Shown here piece after piece: positions 1 to 5,074 of a DNA stretch of 5,112 nt; within the stretch, counting starts at the first letter, position 1; each line of letters begins with the position of its first letter. Both the position numbers and the translations under genes were made by a program. Origin of the DNA: an uncultured Ruminococcus sp. (lineage in GTDB: Bacteria > Bacillota > Clostridia > Oscillospirales > CAG-272); assembly GCA_902778205.1 (NCBI GenBank), contig CACYWX010000265.1:1-5112 (forward strand). Reading direction: 5' to 3'. The notes under the pieces are model-generated. The model was not told the origin of the DNA, did no database searches, and saw only the letters and a list, made by a program, of their open reading frames with translations.

Positions 1-319
1 TGCTCCACAGGCTGTACTTTTCCAGGATCCCCTTCAGGTACTCCTCGTATTCGAAGAACAGCTCTCCGGGCAGCTCGTCCTCCGTCTCCATCCGGCTTTC
101 GATCCGGCGCAGGCGCTCCTCCGTCGTCCGCTCGAACAGCTCGTCAATGCTGACGCCAAAGGCCGCGGCGATGGCGGGAAGCAGGGCGATGTCGGGCATG
201 GCGGCCTGATTCTCCCATTTGGACACGGCCTGCGCGCTGACGGTCAGCCTCTCCGCCAGCTGCTCCTGCGTCCATCCGGCCTTATACCGGAGCTGTCTGA
301 TGATCCGTCCCAGTTCCAT
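1..319 (-). CDS. XRE-family helix-turn-helix transcriptional regulator (partial, C-terminus beyond left edge)
   Basis: Cytoplasmic DNA-binding regulator, probably a repressor; its target is unknown. The 106 visible residues begin MELGRIIRQLRYKAGWTQEQ. They form a full HTH_3/Cro-C1 domain at about residues 2-62: helix 2 is TQEQLAER (17-24), the recognition helix lies around SAQAVSKWEN (28-37), and the domain closes with the typical PDIALLPAIAAAFGVSIDELF. After it comes a charged, probably helical segment (EERLRRIESRMETEDELPGE, 67-86, then YEEYLKGILEKY). This resembles Clostridia XRE proteins whose C-terminus continues into a helical or TPR-like region, so much of the protein may be missing. 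The ATG at 319 is chosen because AAAGGAGA lies 8 bases upstream and a promoter lies 54 bases upstream. No stop is reached before base 1. The DNA-binding fold is certain; the regulon cannot be inferred. Confidence 0.93.
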   Translation of the reverse strand, partial: MELGRIIRQLRYKAGWTQEQLAERLTVSAQAVSKWENQAAMPDIALLPAIAAAFGVSIDELFERTTEERLRRIESRMETEDELPGELFFEYEEYLKGILEKYSLWS

Positions 320-372
320 GGTTCATTCTCCTTTAGTTTGTTCCGGGCAGCTCTGTGCCCTCCGGTGATTTG

Positions 373-401
373 ATTATACACGGCCGGGCGGGAGAATGCA
401 A
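373..401 (-). promoter_or_regulatory. Sigma-A promoter of the XRE regulator gene
   Basis: On the minus strand there is TTGCAT (396-401), a 17-base spacer and a perfect TATAAT (373-378). Transcription would start near 366, leaving a leader of about 45 bases before the ATG at 319. The ribosome site AAAGGAG is within that leader. A small inverted repeat, TCAACC/GGTTGA (423-428 with 432-437), lies just upstream and could be an operator, but that is only a guess. Confidence 0.82.
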
Positions 402-460
402 TAACGCGGTTTTCCGGTCCGCTCAACCGGAGGTTGAAGGGGAAGGGGAGGCAGGGAAAC

Positions 461-508
461 GGCTCCCTCCCAGAGGGAGCTGTCAGCTGTGCTGACTGAG
501 GGAGAGTC
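461..508. repeat. Dispersed two-hairpin intergenic repeat (GGCTCCCTC family), copy 1
   Basis: The first stem is GCTCCCTC (462-469) with GAGGGAGC (473-480) and a 3-base loop. It is followed at once by a second stem GTCAGC (482-487) with GCTGAC (491-496), loop TGT, and then TGAGGGAG. The same order of parts occurs at 5075-5112. I recall very similar elements as abundant between genes in Oscillospirales; that part is memory, not shown here. The element is non-coding. It could be a MITE-like or REP-like sequence, or an RNA structure. Confidence 0.8.
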
Positions 509-533
509 GGCAGATCGGCCGGGGCGCGGCTCT

Positions 534-630
534 GACAGTCCACAGGGGACTGTCGCAAAACAGTTTCAAAGTTTTGATCGACCTTTTACAAGCCGGTCGC
601 CGGGGATGCGCGGCTCCTCGATAAAGGAGG
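534..630. repeat. Cluster of further stem-loops, probably decayed dispersed repeats
   Basis: A perfect 8-bp inverted repeat GACAGTCC (534-541) / GGACTGTC (547-554) has a 5-base loop. After it come CGACC (579-583) / GGTCG (595-599) around a T-rich loop, and CTCCT (614-618) / AGGAG (625-629). The stretch around GTTTTGATCGACCTTTT recalls a second common Oscillospirales intergenic repeat whose intact form would have a longer stem, so this copy seems degenerate. The family assignment is from memory. Confidence 0.5.
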
Positions 631-662
631 AAAAGAATAACGAACACCTTTGAATCACAACA

Positions 663-705
663 GGGCTGTCGCATTTCTCCTGATTCAGAGTTCATGCGAC
701 AGCCC
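663..705. repeat. Perfect 12-bp inverted repeat 3' of ygjV (possible terminator)
   Basis: GGGCTGTCGCAT (663-674) pairs perfectly with ATGCGACAGCCC (694-705) around a 19-base loop. It begins 13 bases beyond the ygjV stop codon, the position expected for a transcription terminator or a 3' stabilising hairpin of the minus-strand message. In that reading direction it is followed by TGTTGTGATT, which is not a proper U-tract. A strict intrinsic terminator is therefore doubtful, and a mobile intergenic repeat is equally likely. Confidence 0.6.
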
Positions 706-718
706 CGCGGGCCCCTGT

Positions 719-1282
719 TTATTCTTCCCGCTTCTTCTTGAAATCATACCGGAACATGGCCACGAGAATGGAGGCGAGGACGAAGATCTCGTTGAGCACG
801 CCGCCGACGTTGGGGGTGCCGTCCGCCAGCAGATGGTAGACGAACCAGCAGGGCGGGGAGAAGAGCATGAACCGCCGGATCTTCTTCGGATCGGTCTGAG
901 AGAGGGAGATCGTGGAGAAAACGGTCCCCACGAAGGGCAGGATGTCGATGAGGGAGATGCTCCCCTTGATGAGGGCGGACAGGGCCACGCAGACCCCGGC
1001 CAGCACGCAGAACAGCCAGACCCAGCCGTTCGACTCCGCCCATTTGTGCCGTCCCCGCTGATAGAACACCAGGGCCCGGGCGATGCCGTGGATGTTCAGG
1101 AGGGACCCGGCCCACTTGCCCAGCAGGCCCAGATTCACCGTGAACAGCACGGCGCAGCAGATCTGGATCAGAAGGATCTTCTTCTGGGAATTGAACTGGT
1201 AGCAGATAATGGTGAGGATCAGGGCGATGATGCCGAGAACCTGCGCGACCGCTTCAAGCGGCGACTCAAAAAACATATTCAT
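719..1282 (-). CDS. ygjV: YgjV family inner-membrane protein
   Basis: A 187-residue, very hydrophobic protein matching the YgjV family (Imp-YgjV), whose function is not established. E. coli YgjV is about the same length, so the protein looks complete. Likely membrane segments lie near residues 12-29, 34-55, 84-104, 108-127, 137-153 and 160-177. Family-like features are visible in the C-terminal half: PPCWFVYHLL (143-152), then N-x-GG-V-L-N-E-I-F (158-167), ending FRYD before a lysine-rich cytoplasmic tail (KKKREE). The start at 1282 has AAGGG 8 bases upstream; a second ATG two codons in (1276) is possible but less well placed. The gene has its own promoter (1349-1377), although nnr lies upstream on the same strand with no clear terminator between them. 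Leucine is mostly CTG, unlike yitT in this window. The family call is strong; a transport role would be a guess. Confidence 0.9.
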   Translation of the reverse strand: MNMFFESPLEAVAQVLGIIALILTIICYQFNSQKKILLIQICCAVLFTVNLGLLGKWAGSLLNIHGIARALVFYQRGRHKWAESNGWVWLFCVLAGVCVALSALIKGSISLIDILPFVGTVFSTISLSQTDPKKIRRFMLFSPPCWFVYHLLADGTPNVGGVLNEIFVLASILVAMFRYDFKKKREE

Positions 1283-1348
1283 GGAGAGGACCCTTGCCTG
1301 TCGGAAAAGATACGGACGGAGAGGGAAGCCCCGGACCGGCCGTCCCCT

Positions 1349-1377
1349 ATTATACCCGGAGAGGAGGAAAAATGCAA
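1349..1377 (-). promoter_or_regulatory. Sigma-A promoter of ygjV
   Basis: On the minus strand TTGCAT (1372-1377) is separated by 17 bases from a perfect TATAAT (1349-1354). The predicted start near 1342 gives a leader of about 60 bases. The -35 hexamer and spacing are the same as in the XRE promoter (373-401), and 10 of the 17 spacer bases also match. The -35 lies 36 bases beyond the nnr stop, so ygjV can be transcribed independently. Confidence 0.82.
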
Positions 1378-1412
1378 GAGGATCCGTCGCATTTCGGCGG
1401 GACGGGCTGTCT

Positions 1413-2966
1413 TCACCCGCAGGTCAGCGCCCGGATCACCGCCGGGAGCTTTCCCACCGTGTCTCCCGCCGCCATGCTGACCGGACCCATGTCCTCCTCC
1501 GCCAGCTCGCCGGCCGCGCCGCAGATCCACGCAGAGGCCGCCGCCGCCGTCACGGGATCCGGGCAGAAGCCGCAGACCGCCGCCAGAACGCCCGAAAGCA
1601 CGTCCCCGCTGCCCGCCGTCGCCATGCCGGGGCATCCGCGGTCCGTGAGGATCGTCCTCTCCCCGTCCGTGATCACCGTGGAGGGCCCCTTCAGAAGCAG
1701 GGTCACGCCGTGGTCCCGGGCGTACCGCTCCGCCAGCCCCACGGGATCGCTCAGCACCTCGACCACGCCGGTCTCCCGGGGCAGATGCAGCAGGCGGGCG
1801 AACTCCAGCACGTGGGGCGTCAGGATCACCCGGGCCCGGGACTCCCGCAGAGGATCCCCCTCCATGCGGCTCAGGGCGTTCAGGCCGTCCGCGTCGATCA
1901 CAAGAGCTCCCTCGAAATGGGCGAGAAGCCAGGCGGCGATTTTTTCCGTCTCCGGCCCGGGTCCGACGCCCATGCCGAAGGCCGCGGACCGGATCCCGCG
2001 GGTCAGCTCTCCGAGGGCGTCCGGATCGAAGCGCAGGCGTCCCTCCGTCTCCGGCATGGGGAAGAGAGTCGCTTCGAGAATGGACGGCGCGATGAGGGGG
2101 CAGAGAGACGCGGGGGCCGCCGTTTTCACCACGCCCGCTCCGGACCGCACCGCCGCGCAGGACAGGGACGCCAGCCGCACCGCGCCGCTGTACCGGTCCG
2201 ATCCGCCGATGAGGGCGCAGTAGCCGTAGTCCGCCTTGTTGGAGAAGTTCAGCCGGGGCGGAAAGGCGGCGGCCGCATCGGAGGCCTCCATCAGGTGATA
2301 CGGCTCCGCGACGGGCTCGATGCCGATGTCCAGATTGATCTTCTCCTTCATGACGTCCTTGGCCATGCTGAGAAAATGCCCCGGCTTGAACCCTCCCACG
2401 GACACCGTCAGATCGGACTTCACGCAGAGGGGTCCTTCCCCCGGCTCCGCGTCCTCGGCGGGGAAGGCCAGGCCGTTGTCCCCGTTCAGCCCGGAATTGA
2501 TGTCCGCGGACAGGACGAAGGCGCCCGCTTCCCCGGCCCGGTTGACCGCCCGGACGGCATCCGACGCGGGTGCGCGCAGACGTCTCGTGAAGCCGATGCC
2601 GAGAATGCAGTCCGCCACAGCCGCGAAGGAGGTGAGATCACCCCCCCGCTCGAAGGGACGGATGGGAACGCCCGCCTCCGCGCAGAGCGAAGCGTGATAC
2701 GCCCCGGCCTCCGTGCGCCGGTCGGAGAGGGTAAAGACCGCGACGGGGATCCCGGCCTCCCGGAGCAGACGGGCCAGCACGAAGCCGTCTCCCGCGTTGC
2801 TTCCGCTCCCGCAGACCACGGCGGCGGAGGGGAGGGGGTGCATCCGGTCCAGAAGAGCGCGGAGCATGCCCTCCCCGGCGCGCTCCATCAGCTCCCGGGC
2901 GGGTATGGTCTCACAGGCGCGGGCGTCGCTTCGCTTCATCAGATCGACGGACAGAACAGGAATCAC
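1413..2966 (-). CDS. nnr: Bifunctional NAD(P)H-hydrate epimerase / ADP-dependent NAD(P)H-hydrate dehydratase
   Basis: Cytoplasmic metabolite-repair enzyme. The N-terminal YjeF_N half interconverts R- and S-NAD(P)HX, and the C-terminal ribokinase-like half (CARKD) dehydrates S-NAD(P)HX back to NAD(P)H using ADP. The 517 residues match the usual fused length. Epimerase half (about 1-225): GSGSNAGDG (53-61, family form GxGNNGGDG), DINSGLNGDNG (155-165, with the conserved Asp) and KPGHFL (194-199). Dehydratase half (about 235-517): GGSDRYSGA (254-262), GMGVGPGPET (331-340), DADGLNAL (358-365), TPHVLEF (383-389), KGPSTVI (426-432) and AGSGDVLSG (451-459) with the expected catalytic Asp at 455. I chose the GTG at 2966 because GGAGG lies 6 bases upstream and the promoter -10 lies at 2995-3000. 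The in-frame ATG at 3023 lies upstream of that -10 and cannot be on the transcript. Both active sites look intact. Confidence 0.96.
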   Translation of the reverse strand: MIPVLSVDLMKRSDARACETIPARELMERAGEGMLRALLDRMHPLPSAAVVCGSGSNAGDGFVLARLLREAGIPVAVFTLSDRRTEAGAYHASLCAEAGVPIRPFERGGDLTSFAAVADCILGIGFTRRLRAPASDAVRAVNRAGEAGAFVLSADINSGLNGDNGLAFPAEDAEPGEGPLCVKSDLTVSVGGFKPGHFLSMAKDVMKEKINLDIGIEPVAEPYHLMEASDAAAAFPPRLNFSNKADYGYCALIGGSDRYSGAVRLASLSCAAVRSGAGVVKTAAPASLCPLIAPSILEATLFPMPETEGRLRFDPDALGELTRGIRSAAFGMGVGPGPETEKIAAWLLAHFEGALVIDADGLNALSRMEGDPLRESRARVILTPHVLEFARLLHLPRETGVVEVLSDPVGLAERYARDHGVTLLLKGPSTVITDGERTILTDRGCPGMATAGSGDVLSGVLAAVCGFCPDPVTAAAASAWICGAAGELAEEDMGPVSMAAGDTVGKLPAVIRALTCG

Positions 2967-2994
2967 GGTGGGCCTCCGGCGGATGTTTTTCTGT

Positions 2995-3023
2995 ATTATA
3001 GCAGATTTTCCGCCGCGGCGCAA
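2995..3023 (-). promoter_or_regulatory. Promoter of nnr (extended -10)
   Basis: On the minus strand TTGCGC (3018-3023), a 17-base spacer and TGC-TATAAT (-10 at 2995-3000, with the TGn extension). It predicts a leader of roughly 20-25 bases containing CCGGAGG, which fixes the GTG at 2966 as the start codon. It is arranged back to back with the tRNA promoter at 3105-3133; the -35 boxes are about 80 bases apart. Confidence 0.8.
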
Positions 3024-3104
3024 GGGAGGAAAAGGTTCCGAGACGGGCGGGTTCCCTGCGGAATTATCCTCGGAAAACTTTTTTCGGAAATTTCTAAAAT
3101 CCCC

Positions 3105-3133
3105 TTGACAAAAGGGAGGCGCGGTGATATAAT
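3105..3133 (+). promoter_or_regulatory. Full-consensus promoter of tRNA-Thr
   Basis: TTGACA (3105-3110), a 17-base spacer and TATAAT (3128-3133): both hexamers and the spacing are exact consensus. A TG at 3125-3126 adds an extended -10. The 40 bases upstream (about 3062-3100) are rich in A and T tracts, as expected for an UP element. The predicted start near 3140 leaves a 5' leader of about 26 bases before the tRNA. Confidence 0.92.
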
Positions 3134-3165
3134 CTTATCCGTTGACAGCGCGCAGCGCTCTCAAT

Positions 3166-3240
<75 letters not shown>

Positions 3241-3241
<1 letters not shown>

Positions 3242-3275
3242 AAAATCCTGCGCGAAAGCGCGGGATTTTTCCTTT
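3241..3275 (+). terminator. Intrinsic terminator of the tRNA-Thr transcript
   Basis: AAAAATCCTGCGC (3241-3253) pairs with GCGCGGGATTTTT (3258-3270) around a GAAA tetraloop; one pair is a T-G wobble. The 3' arm ends in five T and is followed by CCTTTTT. The stem begins on the last A of the tRNA CCA end, so hairpin and tRNA are immediately adjacent. The transcript appears to contain only this tRNA. Confidence 0.93.
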
Positions 3276-3315
3276 TTCACTCTTCACTCTTCACTCTTCA
3301 CTCTTCACTATTCAC
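3276..3315. repeat. Heptanucleotide tandem repeat, unit TTCACTC
   Basis: Four exact copies of TTCACTC (3276-3282, 3283-3289, 3290-3296, 3297-3303), then one copy with a final A instead of C (3304-3310), then a partial TTCAC (3311-3315). It lies directly after the tRNA terminator, in non-coding DNA upstream of the DUF1622 promoter. Heptad arrays of this general sequence are known from several bacterial groups and are prone to copy-number change. No role is evident here. Confidence 0.9.
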
Positions 3316-3373
3316 GAAACCTTTCCCTTTTCTTCCTTCCCGCGCAGGATTTTCGGAAGTAAGAATCTTGTTT

Positions 3374-3397
3374 TTTTTCGGGGGAAAACCCGAAAAA
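3374..3397. repeat. Perfect 9-bp inverted repeat in the DUF1622 upstream region
   Basis: TTTTTCGGG (3374-3382) and CCCGAAAAA (3389-3397) with a 6-base loop. It is about 25 bases upstream of the -35 box of the next gene and lies outside the predicted transcript. It could be a protein-binding palindrome or a remnant terminator; no proper T-run follows it on either strand. The surrounding A and T tracts may also act as an UP-like or curved element. Confidence 0.5.
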
Positions 3398-3420
3398 TCG
3401 AAAAAAATCCCTTTTTCCCC

Positions 3421-3449
3421 TTTACCGCGGGGCAAATCCGTGCTATACT
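3421..3449 (+). promoter_or_regulatory. Promoter of the DUF1622-yitT operon
   Basis: TTTACC (3421-3426, 4 of 6 consensus), a 17-base spacer and TGC-TATACT (-10 at 3444-3449, extended -10). The predicted start near 3456 leaves a leader of about 28 bases holding CGGAGG at 3473-3478. The -35 is weaker than those of the tRNA, XRE and ygjV promoters, so moderate expression or activator help is possible. Confidence 0.75.
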
Positions 3450-3483
3450 GACAAAGCAGAATACCGTATAAACGGAGGATATG

Positions 3484-3861
3484 ATGAAGGATCTTTTGGA
3501 TCGGATCGACGGGGTCTTTGACCTTTTGGTAGAATACAGCGTCCTGATCGTAGAGATGATCGGCGTGGCGGTCCTCCTCTTCGCTGTGGGGAAGGCCGTC
3601 TGGATGCTCCTCTCCCGGCGCACCGGCGTGCGCCTCTCTCTCGCCGAGGGGATCGCGCTCTCCCTTGAGTTCAAGATGGGCGGAGAGCTGCTCCGCACCG
3701 TCATCGTCCGGGAGTGGAACGAGCTCCTGATCCTCGGCAGCATCATCCTGATCCGCGCCGCTATGGCGTTTTTGATCCAATGGGAGATCTCAAATCAGAA
3801 AAAAGCCTCCCTCCTCCCCCCGGACGGCCGCGACCGGAAAAAAACCGACAAGCCCGACTGA
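3484..3861 (+). CDS. DUF1622 family membrane protein
   Basis: A 125-residue small integral membrane protein of the DUF1622 family; function unknown. Two membrane helices are visible, at about residues 19-42 (from SVLIVEMIGVAVLLF) and 80-98 (ELLILGSIILIRAAMAFLI). They are joined by a conserved-looking stretch, LAEGIALSLEFKMGGELLRT (53-72), followed by a short VREWNELL turn; this matches the family pattern of an ALEFKLGAEILRT-like core. The last 24 residues are charged and probably cytoplasmic. I chose the second of two tandem ATGs: GGAGG at 3474-3478 is only 2 bases from the ATG at 3481 but 5 bases from 3484. yitT follows after 45 bases with no terminator, so the two are likely co-transcribed. 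The family call is strong, the role unassigned; a channel or a subunit of a transporter would be speculation. Confidence 0.92.
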   Translation: MKDLLDRIDGVFDLLVEYSVLIVEMIGVAVLLFAVGKAVWMLLSRRTGVRLSLAEGIALSLEFKMGGELLRTVIVREWNELLILGSIILIRAAMAFLIQWEISNQKKASLLPPDGRDRKKTDKPD

Positions 3862-3906
3862 CCCCGCTCTCCGCGCAAAAAATTCTTCAAAAAGGCTGGC
3901 CCTTCT

Positions 3907-4767
3907 ATGAAACGCCCGGAAAAAACCGCCTTCTCCGACCTCCTTTTCATCACCCTCGGTCTGATCCCCTTTACCGCCGGGATCTACTTCTTCAAGCTGC
4001 CGAACGGCTTTTCCACCGGCGGCGTCACCGGCGTCTCCATCCTCGCAAGCAAGCTCCTCGGCGGCGCCGTCTCCCCCGCTACCTTCATCCTCGTCCTCAA
4101 CGTCGCCCTCCTCCTCCTCGGCCTCGCCGTGCTCGGCCGCGAGCTCGCCTGGAAGACCGCCTATTGCTCCCTCTTCTACTCCGCCGCTACCTTCCTCCTC
4201 GAACGCTTCCTCCCCCTCGACCGGCCCCTCACCGATCAGCCCTTTATGGAGCTGATCTACGCTATGCTCCTCACCGCCGTCGGCAGCGCCGTCCTCTTCC
4301 ATTACGGCGCCTCCTCCGGCGGTACCGATATCGTCGCCCTGATCCTCAAAAAGTATACCTCCATCCCCATCGGCACCGCCCTCTTCTGCGTCGACGCCGT
4401 CATCGCCGCCTCTACCCTCTTCGTCTTCGACCTCAAGACCGGCCTCTACTCCATCCTCGGCCTCTTTATGAAAGCCTTCGTCGTCGATAACGTCCTCGAG
4501 TCCGTCAATCTCTGCAAGTACTTCACCATCATCACCTCCCACCCCAAGGAGATCGATCAGTATATCCTCCATACCCTCCACCACAGCGCAACAGAGGTCC
4601 GCGCCGTCGGCGTCTTCTCCCATGAGGATAAAACTATGCTCCTCACCGTCTGCCGCCGGATGGAGGCCGTCCGCCTCAAAGCCGCCATCAAGGAGATCGA
4701 CCCCCACGCCTTTATCGTCGTTACCAATTCCTCCGAGATCATCGGCCGCGGCTTCCGCGGGGTGTAG
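3907..4767 (+). CDS. yitT: YitT family membrane protein (YitT membrane domain plus DUF2179)
   Basis: A 286-residue protein with the full YitT layout, normal length for the family. The membrane part (about 1-195) has roughly six hydrophobic segments and the two family signatures, GFSTGGVTGVSI (34-45) and its internal echo GASSGGTDIVALIL (134-147). The C-terminal DUF2179 domain (about 200-284) is cytoplasmic; it runs from KYFTIIT through GVFSHEDKTMLLTVCRRMEA to IKEIDPHAFIVV and ends with the typical GRGF. The substrate is not established for the family. The ATG at 3907 is the only sensible start, but the ribosome site is poor: AAAGG lies 11 bases upstream. Translation may depend partly on the preceding DUF1622 gene. 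Codon use is unusual within this window: leucine is CTC about 37 times against 4 CTG, while ygjV favours CTG. Several YitT paralogues per genome are usual in Firmicutes, so the symbol denotes the family rather than an orthologue. Confidence 0.95.
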   Translation: MKRPEKTAFSDLLFITLGLIPFTAGIYFFKLPNGFSTGGVTGVSILASKLLGGAVSPATFILVLNVALLLLGLAVLGRELAWKTAYCSLFYSAATFLLERFLPLDRPLTDQPFMELIYAMLLTAVGSAVLFHYGASSGGTDIVALILKKYTSIPIGTALFCVDAVIAASTLFVFDLKTGLYSILGLFMKAFVVDNVLESVNLCKYFTIITSHPKEIDQYILHTLHHSATEVRAVGVFSHEDKTMLLTVCRRMEAVRLKAAIKEIDPHAFIVVTNSSEIIGRGFRGV

Positions 4768-4784
4768 AGAAAAAATAATTAGAT

Positions 4785-4808
4785 CTTCCTTTTCTGAAGA
4801 AAAGGAAG
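4785..4808. repeat. Perfect 10-bp hairpin downstream of yitT
   Basis: CTTCCTTTTC (4785-4794) and GAAAAGGAAG (4799-4808) with a TGAA loop, starting 18 bases after the yitT stop. It has an AT-rich stem and no T-run after it, so it is more likely a 3' stability hairpin or an intergenic repeat than the terminator. The following GAAAAGACTTTTTG is reminiscent of a common Oscillospirales intergenic motif (from memory). Confidence 0.6.
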
Positions 4809-4869
4809 CGAAAAGACTTTTTGAAAAGGGATAAAAAGAGAGTCAGCGGACTCAAAACAAACCAAATAC

Positions 4870-4908
4870 AAAAGCCGGTCCGTTACGGAATGGACCGGCT
4901 TTTTGTTT
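4870..4908 (+). terminator. Intrinsic terminator of the DUF1622-yitT operon
   Basis: AAAAGCCGGTCC (4870-4881) pairs with GGACCGGCTTTT (4892-4903) around a 10-base loop, followed by T and GTTT. The 12-bp stem with a GC-rich core and a T-run is a typical rho-independent terminator, about 100 bases after the yitT stop. Read on the minus strand it also ends in TTTTGTATTTG, so it may stop transcripts arriving from the right as well. Confidence 0.9.
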
Positions 4909-5039
4909 GACGGGGGGCCGGATTGCGCGTACACAGCGCATCAAATCCCCTACACGCAAAAAACGGCGCGCGAACACCACCACAACGCGATCCGGCGCGC
5001 CAGGTGACAGGCCACCTCCGCGCCTGCAATGCGGAAAAA

Positions 5040-5055
5040 GGCTCCCTCCCGAGGG
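5040..5055. repeat. Partial copy of the GGCTCCCTC repeat
   Basis: GGCTCCCTCCCGAGGG matches the first hairpin of copy 1 (461-477) but lacks one loop base and breaks off after GAGGG. It lies 19 bases before a fuller copy at 5075, giving a tandem arrangement. It is probably a truncated insertion or a deletion remnant. Confidence 0.6.
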
Positions 5056-5074
5056 CCCGATCCCCGGCCCGAAA

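Larger units (their letters stand above)
402..718. other. Gene-free intergenic region made of inverted repeats
   Basis: About 320 bases between the XRE promoter and the end of ygjV. I find no convincing coding region: the short open frames here have no ribosome site and an unnatural composition. Instead the stretch carries a series of stem-loops: TCAACC/GGTTGA (423-437), the double hairpin at 462-496, GACAGTCC/GGACTGTC (534-554), a decayed CGACC/GGTCG pair (579-599), CTCCT/AGGAG (614-629) and the 12-bp stem at 663-705. It looks like an accumulation site for small dispersed intergenic elements. Confidence 0.75.

Noticed and set aside
244..695. Small minus-strand frames in the repeat region next to the XRE gene
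   Set aside because: One overlaps the XRE gene out of frame; both translate palindromic repeats and have no ribosome site.
402..718. CRISPR array
   Set aside because: The repeats are different palindromes with no regular spacing or equal spacers, and no cas genes are present.
1384..1412. Possible terminator or degraded GTCGCATTTC repeat just after nnr
   Set aside because: GTCGCATTTC and GGCTGTC words resemble the 663-705 hairpin, but their order is different, they do not form a good stem and there is no U-run.
650..1480. Plus-strand open frame opposite ygjV
   Set aside because: Low-complexity product rich in Asp, Glu, Gly and His, antisense to a gene with clear membrane segments; it starts inside an inverted-repeat region without a ribosome site.
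2995..3165. Riboswitch or T-box between nnr and the tRNA gene
   Set aside because: The leaders on both sides are only about 20-30 bases long, too short for a riboswitch, and no T-box motif is seen.
3298..3780. Minus-strand frames opposite the DUF1622 gene and its leader
   Set aside because: They read through the heptad repeat, the promoter and the antisense of a recognised gene, and show no domain.
3714..4490. Plus-strand frame overlapping DUF1622 and yitT
   Set aside because: An Arg/Pro/Leu-rich out-of-frame product covering two well-supported genes; no independent ribosome site or motif.
3790..4707. Minus-strand open frame of about 305 codons opposite yitT
   Set aside because: Extremely acidic Glu/Asp/Gly-rich product typical of antisense translation of a C-ending codon pattern; yitT on the other strand matches a known family over its full length.
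4997..5017. Attachment site or origin-like structure near GGCGCGCC and AGGTG/CACCT
   Set aside because: Only short GC palindromes, no integrase gene, no DnaA boxes and no duplication of the tRNA 3' end were found.
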